A DNA stretch of 64,000 nucleotides from Sphingomonas sp. OV641 (GTDB taxonomy: Bacteria > Pseudomonadota > Alphaproteobacteria > Sphingomonadales > Sphingomonadaceae). The stretch covers positions 1,860,001-1,924,000 of the forward strand of contig NZ_FNZB01000001.1 of assembly GCF_900109205.1 (NCBI RefSeq). Reading direction: 5' to 3'. Positions 7,912-15,132 of the stretch are shown here, in pieces. Made by a program: the position numbers and the translations under genes. Position 1 is the first letter of the stretch, and each line of letters begins with the position of its first letter. The notes below the pieces were generated by a model. That model made no database searches. It had not been told where the DNA came from and saw only the letters and a program-made list of their open reading frames with translations.

Positions 7912-9342
7912 ATGCAAAGCTATCTGAAGCATTATATCGATGGCGCCTGGGTCGACAGCGAAGGTGGCAAGCGCCACGAGGTCATCGATCCCGCCACCGA
8001 GCAGGCAACCACCGAGATCACGCTGGGCACGGAAGCCGACGTCAACAAGGCAGTCGCCGCCGCCAAGAAAGCCTTCAAGACCTGGGCGGATTCCTCAGTG
8101 GAAGATCGCATCGCCCTGCTGGAGCGGATCATCGCGCTCTACAAGAAGCGCATTCCCGATCTCGCCGCTGCCACCAGCCGCGAAATGGGTGCCCCCATCT
8201 CATTCGCAAACATGGCGCAGGCGCCGGCTGGCCTCGGACATTTCATGGGCACGCTGGCCGCGCTCAAGGAGTTCACCTTTTCCGAACAGGCGGGCAAGGG
8301 CGCGCGCGTGGTGCATGAGCCGATCGGCGTCGTTGCCATGATCACGCCGTGGAACTGGCCGCTGAACCAGATCTGCGCGAAGGTCGCGCCTGCACTTGCC
8401 GCCGGCAACACCATGATCCTGAAGCCGTCTGAAGAAGCGCCGACCAACGCGATGATTTTTGCCGAGATCCTGGACGAGGCCGGCGTGCCCGCTGGCGTGT
8501 TCAACCTCGTCAATGGCGATGGTCCAACGGTTGGCGCGGCTCTCTCGGCGCACAAAGACGTCGACATGGTGAGCTTCACGGGTTCGACCCGTGCGGGCAT
8601 CGCGGTGGCGACCGCCGCTGCCGCAACCGTCAAGCGCGTCCATCAGGAGCTCGGCGGCAAGGCGCCGAACGTCGTTCTGGAAGGCGCGAAGCTGGGCGAA
8701 GTGCTGCCCCCGACGCTGGCCGGCGTGATCGCCAACACCGGCCAGAGCTGCATCGCGCCAACCCGCCTGCTGGTTCACAAGAATCAGGTGAACGAGGCCG
8801 AAGAGGTCGTGAAGGCCATCATGGAAGCGACTCAGGTGGACACCCCCGAGAAGGAGGGTGCACACATTGGACCGGTCGTGAACAAGGCCCAGTTCGAGAA
8901 GATCCAGACCCTGATTCAATCCGCACTCGACGAGGGCGCACGGCTCGTCACCGGCGGCGTTGGGCGCCCGGATGGGCGCAACGCGGGCTATTACGTGAAG
9001 CCGACGGTTCTCGCCGGCGTCACGCCGGAAATGCGGATCTACCGCGAGGAAACGTTCGGGCCGGTCGCCACCATCACCACCTATGAGGATACGGAACAGG
9101 CGGTGGAGATGGCGAACGATACCGATTACGGCCTTTCCGCCACGATTTCAGGCGACCCGGCCGAGGCGGCGAAGATCGCTGGCAAGCTACGCGCGGGACT
9201 CGTGACCATCAACTCCTGGGGCCCCAACGGCGCGACGCCATTCGGCGGCTACAAATCCTCCGGCAACGGTCGCGAGGGCGGGAAATGGGGACTGACAGAC
9301 TTCATGGAAGTGAAGACCATCGTCGGCGAAAACGCCGCCTGA
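7912..9342 (+). CDS. NAD(P)-dependent aldehyde dehydrogenase family protein
   Basis: A 476-residue, full-length aldehyde dehydrogenase. Visible family residues are the oxyanion Asn148 in TPWNWP, the Rossmann segment VSFTGSTRAGIAV, the general-base Glu246 in HQELGGKAPN and the nucleophile Cys280 in NTGQSCIAPTR, with EETFGPVATI and FGGYKSSGNGREGG near the end. The enzyme oxidises an aldehyde to an acid with NAD(P)+ through a thiohemiacetal. The substrate is not evident; the sequence is closest in feel to broad-range or betaine-aldehyde-like members. The ATG at 7912 follows GGCGGAGAGG. It is followed by a strong terminator at 9358-9385 and then by the EthD gene. Confidence 0.9.
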   Translation: MQSYLKHYIDGAWVDSEGGKRHEVIDPATEQATTEITLGTEADVNKAVAAAKKAFKTWADSSVEDRIALLERIIALYKKRIPDLAAATSREMGAPISFANMAQAPAGLGHFMGTLAALKEFTFSEQAGKGARVVHEPIGVVAMITPWNWPLNQICAKVAPALAAGNTMILKPSEEAPTNAMIFAEILDEAGVPAGVFNLVNGDGPTVGAALSAHKDVDMVSFTGSTRAGIAVATAAAATVKRVHQELGGKAPNVVLEGAKLGEVLPPTLAGVIANTGQSCIAPTRLLVHKNQVNEAEEVVKAIMEATQVDTPEKEGAHIGPVVNKAQFEKIQTLIQSALDEGARLVTGGVGRPDGRNAGYYVKPTVLAGVTPEMRIYREETFGPVATITTYEDTEQAVEMANDTDYGLSATISGDPAEAAKIAGKLRAGLVTINSWGPNGATPFGGYKSSGNGREGGKWGLTDFMEVKTIVGENAA

Positions 9343-9357
9343 TTGGAAAACCAACAG

Positions 9358-9385
9358 CGGGCGCCCTGAAGAGGGCGCCCGTTTT
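9358..9385 (+). terminator. Intrinsic terminator after the aldehyde dehydrogenase gene
   Basis: A perfect 10-bp stem, CGGGCGCCCT (9358-9367) and AGGGCGCCCG (9372-9381), closes a GAAG tetraloop and is followed by TTTT. It begins 16 nt after the aldehyde dehydrogenase stop codon. Some read-through into the EthD gene 19 nt further on is possible. Confidence 0.85.
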
Positions 9386-9403
9386 CATAAGGGGAGAGGG
9401 AAA

Positions 9404-9700
9404 ATGATCGTTAGCGTTCTGTATCCGAACCACGACGGCGCCAAGTTCGACGCCGGCTATTACAAGGCGAAGCATGCCGAACTGGCACGCGAGATCTGGA
9501 ACCCCGACCGGGTGGAACTGATCGAAGGGCAGGCCCCGGGCGGCGGCGCTGCGCCGTTCGCGTTGATCGCCCATTTCCACTTCGCATCGCCCGAGGCGAT
9601 GGGACAGGCCATGGCCAATCCGCGGATCGGCGAGCTTCAGGCGGATGTGCCGAACTTTACGGACATCACCCCGACGATCATGGTCGGCCGCACGCTCTGA
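9404..9700 (+). CDS. EthD domain protein
   Basis: A 98-residue single-domain protein. MIVSVLYPNHDGAKFDAGYY, followed by KAKHAELAREIW, and the later ALIAHFHFASPEAMGQAM and DVPNFTDITPTIMVG match the dimeric alpha/beta-barrel EthD family, originally described beside ethyl-tert-butyl-ether degradation genes. Its biochemical role is unsettled; small ferredoxin-like barrels of this kind often act as chaperone-like or lyase enzymes in catabolic operons. It follows the aldehyde dehydrogenase with a terminator between, preceded by GGGGAGAGGG, so a shared catabolic role is a reasonable guess only. Confidence 0.8.
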   Translation: MIVSVLYPNHDGAKFDAGYYKAKHAELAREIWNPDRVELIEGQAPGGGAAPFALIAHFHFASPEAMGQAMANPRIGELQADVPNFTDITPTIMVGRTL

Positions 9701-10083
9701 TCTGATGACGGCACGCGCGCGCCTCACCACAGGCGTCGCGCGGCCCTGTGCAGGTGCGCCGCGCTCTTCAGCGCTCGTGTCAGGTTCCTTGCGAGCGCGT
9801 CCCGCACCTGAGAAGCGGCGAGTTCGCTTCACTCCGGCTTCGATATCGCCAACCGAGCACCTCGGACCAGTTCTGCGAAACCCAGGGCACGGTCGGTCGC
9901 GAACGCTTACGAGCAGTTAGAGTGAACTCAGCAGTGGGTGCTCAACGGCGTCTCGCCGGGAGAGAAGTTGTTCGCGGCACGTAGGTCGACAAGCTCAGTG
10001 CCGACGAAGGCCAGGATCCAAATCGATCCAGAATAATCACAGCGCCGACCATACGAACGCCAGGTCCAGCTAAGATCTTATCG

Positions 10084-10105
10084 TCGGGGCAATCCGCAGC
10101 CCCGA
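10084..10105. repeat. Hairpin 1 with ATCCGCA loop
   Basis: TCGGGGC (10084-10090) pairs with GCCCCGA (10099-10105) around the loop AATCCGCA. The loop sequence is shared with the hairpin at 10190-10214 about 100 nt away. There is no T-run after either arm. Confidence 0.4.
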
Positions 10106-10189
10106 CTCGGCGCAACATCCGAACCTAACGGCCGCTGTGCGGCGGCAAGGCAGATCGCATATTCCGACGAGAGCACTAAAGGGATCTAG

Positions 10190-10214
10190 CCGGCGCCGCT
10201 ATCCGCAGCGCCGG
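10190..10214. terminator. Hairpin 2 with ATCCGCA loop, possible FKBP gene terminator
   Basis: CCGGCGC (10190-10196) pairs with GCGCCGG (10208-10214). On the minus strand it lies about 17 nt after the FKBP stop codon and could terminate that transcript, but only CTAGATCCCTTT follows, so the T-tract is weak. Confidence 0.35.
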
Positions 10215-10231
10215 ATCAGCACTCTTTTAGA

Positions 10232-10795
10232 TCAGCGGCCAGCGGGAGCTTCGGCGCCAGGAATCGCCGCCCCGGGAGCACCGCCCATAATCTGCTGCTG
10301 CTGCAGCTGGCGAAGCACCGCCTCCGGCAGGAAGTCGATCAGTTCGACATCGAAGACGAGCGTCGAGTTTCCGGGGATCGGCCCCTTCGTCTCGGCACCA
10401 TAGCCGAGCTCCGGCTTGATCCAGAAGCGGTACTTGGCGCCCTTCGGCATGAGCTTCAGCCCTTCGGAGAAGCCCTTCACGACGCCGGTTACGGGAAACG
10501 GCGTCGGCTGCTGCGACTTGTCGAAGGTGGTGCCGTCAAGCAGCTTGCCTTCGTACATCACCAGCGCAACGTCGGTATCGGTCGGCTTCGGGCCAGACCC
10601 AGCCTCCAGCACCCGATATTGCAGGCCGGAAGCCGTCGTCACCACGCCAGCCGCACGCGCATTACGCGTCAGGAAATCGTCACCCTGAACTGCGAGCGCC
10701 GCCGCCGCCACAACCGCGGCGATGATGCCGGCGATCAGCCAAAGGACATAGCTGCGCTTGACCGGCGCGATCGGAACGGCGGTGACGGACGACAT
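10232..10795 (-). CDS. FKBP-type peptidyl-prolyl cis-trans isomerase, membrane-anchored
   Basis: A 187-residue protein. One N-terminal transmembrane helix (SYVLWLIAGIIAAVVAAAAL, about residues 15-37) is followed by a single FKBP domain at about residues 50-160. Family landmarks are GLQYRVLEAGSGPKPT, VALVMYEGKLLDGTTFDKS, VVKGFSEGLKLMPKGAKYRF, IKPELGYGAE and STLVFDVELIDFLP. It is expected to catalyse prolyl isomerisation of envelope proteins in the periplasm, anchored to the inner membrane. The C-terminal tail is glutamine/alanine/proline-rich. ATG 10795. It lies downstream of rpsU on the same strand with a 9-bp hairpin in between. Confidence 0.88.
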   Translation of the reverse strand: MSSVTAVPIAPVKRSYVLWLIAGIIAAVVAAAALAVQGDDFLTRNARAAGVVTTASGLQYRVLEAGSGPKPTDTDVALVMYEGKLLDGTTFDKSQQPTPFPVTGVVKGFSEGLKLMPKGAKYRFWIKPELGYGAETKGPIPGNSTLVFDVELIDFLPEAVLRQLQQQQIMGGAPGAAIPGAEAPAGR

Positions 10796-10814
10796 GGCGA
10801 TCCCTCGGTCATGA

Positions 10815-10838
10815 CCAGGCGCGAATCACCGCGCCTGG
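10815..10838. terminator. 9-bp perfect hairpin between rpsU and the FKBP gene
   Basis: CCAGGCGCG (10815-10823) and CGCGCCTGG (10830-10838) form a perfect stem with the loop AATCAC. It is about 43 nt after the rpsU stop codon and 20 nt before the FKBP ATG on the minus strand. There is no T-tract, so attenuation or mRNA stabilisation is as likely as termination. Confidence 0.45.
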
Positions 10839-10880
10839 ATTGCAGCGAATGTTGATAAAGTTGATGCAGACGCGCGGGTC

Positions 10881-11087
10881 TTACCGTGCGCCGTCACGCT
10901 CCGCACGCTTGCGCTCCAGCTTGCGGGCGCGGCGAACGGCAGCGGCACGCTCACGTGCGCGCTTTTCCGACGGCTTCTCGTAATGCCGGCGCAGCTTCAT
11001 CTCGCGATACACGCCTTCACGCTGCAGCTTCTTCTTGAGCGCGCGCAGGGCTTGGTCGACGTTGTTGTCGCGAACGATGATCTGCAT
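10881..11087 (-). CDS. rpsU: 30S ribosomal protein S21
   Basis: A 68-residue, very basic protein starting [20 protein letters not shown], with [20 protein letters not shown] and a lysine/arginine-rich tail. This is the standard S21 sequence of alphaproteobacteria, with the family's usual length. S21 binds the 30S platform near the anti-Shine-Dalgarno region and helps initiation. It is divergent from cysS; the 197-nt gap between them must contain both promoters. No strong Shine-Dalgarno precedes the ATG (GGAG is about 14 nt away). Confidence 0.97.
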   Translation of the reverse strand: MQIIVRDNNVDQALRALKKKLQREGVYREMKLRRHYEKPSEKRARERAAAVRRARKLERKRAERDGAR

Positions 11088-11284
11088 AAAACCGACACTT
11101 CTCCGAGATCTGAAACAGCCCGATTCCGCAAAACGGAAACGGCGGCAGCGAGCGTAGCCCGCGCCGTGAACCCGCTGCGTCTACCACTCCGCCGGTGTCC
11201 GCGCAACCCGCCGCGCTGTGGCGATTGCGTCACAGCACGCGCCACGCCTTTGCGCGCAGGCGTGGCGGCGGTAGAGCGCGCTTC

Positions 11285-12715
11285 ATGACGACGCTTTCGC
11301 TCTACGACAGCCTTTCGCGCTCGCTGCGCGCATTCAAGCCCCTCGACCCGGCGAAGGGCGTACGAGTCTATTCCTGCGGGCCAACCGTCTACAATTATGC
11401 CCATGTCGGCAATCTGCGCGCCTATGTCTTCACGGACACGCTGTCGCGCGTGCTGACGTGGAAGGGTTATGACCTCACCCATGTCATCAACATCACCGAT
11501 GTCGGGCACCTCACCTCCGACGCGGATGCCGGCGATGACAAAATGGAGGCCGCGGCCAAGCGCGCCGGCAAGGACATCTGGGCGATCGCGCGCCATTACA
11601 CCGATGCGTTCAAGCAGAATCTGGCGGATCTCAACATCCGCAATCCCACACATCTGCCGTTGGCGACCGATCACATCGCCGAGATGATCGACTTCGCCGC
11701 GCAGATCGAGGCGAAGCATTGCTACCGTCTCGACAGCGGCCTGTATTTCGACGTGACCACCGTTCCCGAATACGGGCGGCTCGCCCGATCGGCGGATGAT
11801 ACCGGCGAGAGCCGGATCGATCCGGTCGCCGGCAAGCGTCACGCCCAGGATTTCGCTATCTGGCGCACGTCGGCGCCAGGTGAAAATCGACAGATGGAGT
11901 GGGACTCGCCCTGGGGTCGCGGTGCGCCCGGCTGGCACCTGGAATGCTCCGTCATGAGCAAGAAATATCTCGGCGAATCATTCGACATCCACACCGGTGG
12001 CATCGACCACCGCGAAATCCATCATCCCAACGAGATCGCGCAGAACCAGGCGCATTGCGGCTGCGCCGATAGCGGCGCCGCTTTTTGGATGCACAACAAC
12101 TTCCTGGTCGAGCGCGCCGGCAAGATGAGCAAGTCGTCGGGCGAGTTCCTGACGCTACAGGCGGTGATCGACCGCGGGTTCCACCCCCTGTCCTACCGTA
12201 TGCTGTGCTTGCAGGCGCATTATCGCAGCGAGCTGGAGTTCTCCTGGGAAAATCTGGCCGCCGCTCAGGTGCGGCTGAAGCGACTCGTGCAGGCGGTGGA
12301 AGGCCTTCGTTCCCGAGCGGATGCGCCGGCAAAAGGCTCCGCAGCAGGGTACCGCGAACAGCTCGATACCGCCGTCTCGGACGATCTCAACACGCCAAAG
12401 GCGCTGCCGGTGCTTGATGCCCTGATTGCGGACAAGAAGGTGTCGCCGGCAGACCGGCTTTCCGCGTTGACCGATTTCATCGAGATACTGGGCTTACCGC
12501 TCGACACGATCACGCGCGAAGATCTTCGCGTCCGACCGGCTTCCGCCGCCATCGACGAGGCTGCGATCATGAGCAGGCTGGCCGAGCGGCAGGACGCCCG
12601 CGCGCGAAAGGATTTCGCCGCTTCCGACGCGATTCGCGACGAACTCGCCGCGGCCGGCGTCGAGGTGATGGACGGCGACCCGATCGGTTGGGACTGGCGC
12701 ACCACCGCGACCTGA
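11285..12715 (+). CDS. cysS: Cysteinyl-tRNA synthetase
   Basis: A 476-residue class I synthetase. The HIGH-equivalent motif is in CGPTVYNYAHVGNLRAY, the KMSKS loop in ERAGKMSKSSGEF, and the zinc ligands are the Cys of YSCGPT, the Cys in HLECSVM and the His in DHREIHHPNE. The C-terminal ARKDFAASDAIRDELAAAGV is the conserved anticodon-side ending of CysRS. It charges tRNA-Cys in the cytoplasm. The ATG at 11285 fits the family start (MTTLSLYDSLSR); a longer frame to 11195 is not conserved in character. It is followed within 30 nt by a convergent M48 protease gene. Confidence 0.97.
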   Translation: MTTLSLYDSLSRSLRAFKPLDPAKGVRVYSCGPTVYNYAHVGNLRAYVFTDTLSRVLTWKGYDLTHVINITDVGHLTSDADAGDDKMEAAAKRAGKDIWAIARHYTDAFKQNLADLNIRNPTHLPLATDHIAEMIDFAAQIEAKHCYRLDSGLYFDVTTVPEYGRLARSADDTGESRIDPVAGKRHAQDFAIWRTSAPGENRQMEWDSPWGRGAPGWHLECSVMSKKYLGESFDIHTGGIDHREIHHPNEIAQNQAHCGCADSGAAFWMHNNFLVERAGKMSKSSGEFLTLQAVIDRGFHPLSYRMLCLQAHYRSELEFSWENLAAAQVRLKRLVQAVEGLRSRADAPAKGSAAGYREQLDTAVSDDLNTPKALPVLDALIADKKVSPADRLSALTDFIEILGLPLDTITREDLRVRPASAAIDEAAIMSRLAERQDARARKDFAASDAIRDELAAAGVEVMDGDPIGWDWRTTAT

Positions 12716-12742
12716 CACGCGACAGCGCGAACGCACGAGCAG

Positions 12743-13705
12743 TTAGCGCAGCGGTGCATCCCGCTGCGCCAGGATTGGCGGGACGTAAGGCTGTTCGCCC
12801 TTGGGAATGGCCGCCGCAGCGGCTTCGATCGCTGCGATCCGGCGCCTTGTGGCGGGATGCGTCCGGCTCCGGAACAGCCCTCCGTCGATGTCGCCGCCAT
12901 GCTCCCGCCAGAAGCGGGCGGCCGAGGCGGGATCATAGCCGGCATTGTGGAGGAGGACGACGCCAAGCGCGTCGGCCTCAAGCTCCACCGCCTGACCAAG
13001 CTGTGCATTGCGCCCGAGTTCGCCGAGCAGCCCGCCCTGCACGCCGGCAGCTTCAAGGCGGACACGATGCTTCAGGATGACATGCGCCAGCTCATGGGCG
13101 ACGATGACGGCGGTTTCTTCATCACGGTACCGTTCGAAAAACCGCACTCCGATCTGAATGACCTTGCCGTCTGACTGGGCAGTCATCTTCGGCCCCAGCA
13201 CCACCTCGAACCGGCCGCGACAGCCTCGGGGAGCCGTCATCTCTATCTCGTGGCGACTGCCATTCCGAACCAACGTCGCGCTAACCGGGCTTTCCTGTCG
13301 CTCCAGCACGTCGAGCGCAGCGTCGCGGTCCGCGCTGGACGGCGGCGGCGCGTTTGCGACGAGTGGCTCCGATCCAAGGGCGGCCAGCCCGTCATTGGCG
13401 CGGATGCCGGCCGCCGCTGCCGGGGAGCCGGGCACCACTCCCTCCACCGAAATGGGCAAAGGGAAGCCGAACACCTGGCGCGCGGCGCCCTGTGACGCGG
13501 CGTCATATTGGGTGCGGGCGTGTAGAACCATGCCGCTTGCCGGCACGGTATCCCGGCACAGCCTCGCGTTCGACGTGACCAGCCGATGCGCGATGGTGGC
13601 CAGGCGCAGGTCGATGGCGCGCAGCGCCTCCAGGCTGGCGGTGTCAGGTTCGGCAGGTGCGGCGGGGGCCGAAGCGGCGAGAGCAATGGAAAGAAGAGCG
13701 ATCAC
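12743..13705 (-). CDS. M48-family zinc metalloprotease with a PDZ-like insert
   Basis: About 320 residues with an N-terminal signal sequence (MIALLSIALAASAPAAPA). The zinc site is VIVAHELAHVILKH plus the downstream glutamate in AVELEADALGVVLL, the classical HExxH...E arrangement of M48 peptidases. Before it lies a PDZ-like region (ISVEGVVPGSPAAAAGIRAN, DGLAALG). The ending FWREHGGDIDGGLFRSRTHP then ATRRRIAAI is common in M48 proteins of this group. It is probably a periplasmic quality-control protease of the BepA/LoiP type; substrates are unknown. Start: GTG 13705 puts the signal peptide at the N-terminus; TTG 13744 is in frame but reads into a basic leader. Confidence 0.8.
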   Translation of the reverse strand: MIALLSIALAASAPAAPAEPDTASLEALRAIDLRLATIAHRLVTSNARLCRDTVPASGMVLHARTQYDAASQGAARQVFGFPLPISVEGVVPGSPAAAAGIRANDGLAALGSEPLVANAPPPSSADRDAALDVLERQESPVSATLVRNGSRHEIEMTAPRGCRGRFEVVLGPKMTAQSDGKVIQIGVRFFERYRDEETAVIVAHELAHVILKHRVRLEAAGVQGGLLGELGRNAQLGQAVELEADALGVVLLHNAGYDPASAARFWREHGGDIDGGLFRSRTHPATRRRIAAIEAAAAAIPKGEQPYVPPILAQRDAPLR

Positions 13706-13752
13706 ATCAACCCGATAGGCGAGCCGGGCACGCCGCGCTATCAATCGTGGTC

Positions 13753-14691
13753 ATGAAGGCCGTTTTACCCGCAATCGCCCGTCCGCTGCTCGAACCGCAG
13801 CTTCCGTCGGATCTGGAGATCTCTTGGTGGTCGAGCCCGGCCGATGCAAAGGCGATGATCGCCGATGCCGAGATTGCCTGGGTCGACATGCAGCCGACAA
13901 AGCTGACTGAAGAGACACTGCGCGCCGCCGGAGACGGGCTGAAGTGGGTTTCGACCATTTACGCCGGCTTGGACGCCTTCCCCTTGGACGTGCTGCGCGC
14001 GCGTGGGGCGACGCTCACTAACGGCGTGGGCATCAACGCCATTGCAGTGGCCGAATATGCCGTACTGGGCGTGCTCGCAGCCGCCAAACGCCTGGATGAG
14101 GTGATCCGCGCGCAGGACCGGGCCGAGTGGCTGCGCGATTCGCCGGGCAAGATCGAGCTCGCCGATACGAAAGCCATCGTCATCGGATATGGTGCGATCG
14201 GCCGTCTGATCGGTGAGCGACTGTCGGCGTTCGGCGTCGAGGTCACGGGCGTGACCCGTTCCGGCAGCAATGGCACGCTTACCCCCGACAAGTGGCGGAC
14301 GCAGCTTGGCGCATTCGATTGGGTGATACTCGCAGCTCCCTCCACTGGAGAGACCAAGTCAATGATTGGTGAGCCCGAGCTTGCGGCGATGAAGCCGGGC
14401 GCGTGGCTGATCAACATCGCGCGCGGCGACATGATCGATGATGATGCCCTGTTGTCAGCATTGCGCGACGGGAAGATTGGCGGTGCGTTCCTCGACCCGA
14501 CCAATCCGGAACCGCTACCGTCCGATCACCCCTTGTGGACGGCTCCGAATTGCATGATTTCCATGCATCTGTCCGGACGCAGCCAGACCAAGATGTTCCA
14601 GCGCGCTGGAGCCATGTTCCTGCGCAACCTGGCCGCATACCGTGCTGGGCGGCCGATGGAGAATGTCGCGGATCTCGACCGCGGCTATTGA
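13753..14691 (+). CDS. D-2-hydroxyacid dehydrogenase (NAD-dependent)
   Basis: A 312-residue protein of the D-isomer-specific 2-hydroxyacid dehydrogenase family. The nucleotide fold is VIGYGAIGRLIGERLSAFGV. Active-site positions are the Arg in LINIARGDMI, the Glu in LDPTNPEPLP and the His in MISMHLSGRSQ. The catalytic domain before it (GLKWVSTIYAGLDAFPLDVL) is typical. It interconverts a 2-keto acid and a D-2-hydroxy acid with NAD(P)H; the substrate (glyoxylate, hydroxypyruvate or other) cannot be fixed from sequence. The ATG at 13753 is only 47 nt from the divergent protease start. Confidence 0.88.
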   Translation: MKAVLPAIARPLLEPQLPSDLEISWWSSPADAKAMIADAEIAWVDMQPTKLTEETLRAAGDGLKWVSTIYAGLDAFPLDVLRARGATLTNGVGINAIAVAEYAVLGVLAAAKRLDEVIRAQDRAEWLRDSPGKIELADTKAIVIGYGAIGRLIGERLSAFGVEVTGVTRSGSNGTLTPDKWRTQLGAFDWVILAAPSTGETKSMIGEPELAAMKPGAWLINIARGDMIDDDALLSALRDGKIGGAFLDPTNPEPLPSDHPLWTAPNCMISMHLSGRSQTKMFQRAGAMFLRNLAAYRAGRPMENVADLDRGY

Positions 14692-15078
14692 TCAGCCGAT
14701 CAGACCATCGTCATCGGCCGCAAGCACGCGGCCCATGGCATCAAACAGATTGTCCATTGCGACCGGCTTGAAGATCACCTCGTCAGCGCCAGCGGCGAGG
14801 CAGCGCTCGCGCAGATCGATCGCCGTATCAGCGGTAACAACGATGATGGGAACGCGCGCCTTCTGATCCGAGCGGGCGCGGATGTGGCGAATCGCCGTAA
14901 TCCCATCCATGCCGGGCATTCGAAGATCGACCAGGAGCATGTCGAACTCCTGATCGTCCAGCAGCCGCAGCCCTTCCTCTGCGCTTTCCGCCTCGATCAT
15001 GTCCGCCCCGGCCACGTTAAGCATGTCGCGGACGACACGGCGGTTCATCCTATCGTCCTCAATAAACAGGACGTTCAT
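14692..15078 (-). CDS. Single-domain response regulator (receiver)
   Basis: A 128-residue receiver domain only. MNVLFIEDDRMNRRVVRDML gives the acidic pair, FDMLLVDLRMPGMDGITAIR carries the phosphoacceptor Asp51, IIVVTADTA has the conserved Thr, and EVIFKPVAMDNLFDAM has the conserved Lys. There is no output domain, so it is CheY/DivK-like and probably acts by protein contact. It lies 54 nt downstream of the hybrid histidine kinase on the same strand and so is probably its phosphorelay partner. Confidence 0.92.
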   Translation of the reverse strand: MNVLFIEDDRMNRRVVRDMLNVAGADMIEAESAEEGLRLLDDQEFDMLLVDLRMPGMDGITAIRHIRARSDQKARVPIIVVTADTAIDLRERCLAAGADEVIFKPVAMDNLFDAMGRVLAADDDGLIG

Positions 15079-15132
15079 GGCCGCAGGCCAGACAGGCAGG
15101 CTAATCGTTCCATTGCCACCGTGATTATTGTC

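Larger units (their letters stand above)
9701..10231. other. Gene-free stretch between the EthD and FKBP genes
   Basis: No convincing gene is present: the short open frames have arginine/serine-rich translations and no Shine-Dalgarno. It holds a degenerate sphingomonad repeat core TCGACAAGCTCAG (9986-9998) and two hairpins at 10084-10105 and 10190-10214 whose loops share ATCCGCA. The composition is less GC-rich than the flanks in places, so it may be the remnant of an inserted element. Confidence 0.5.

Noticed and set aside
9748..9984. Short open frame in the gene-free stretch
   Set aside because: Arg/Ser-rich translation, no Shine-Dalgarno, no recognisable domain.
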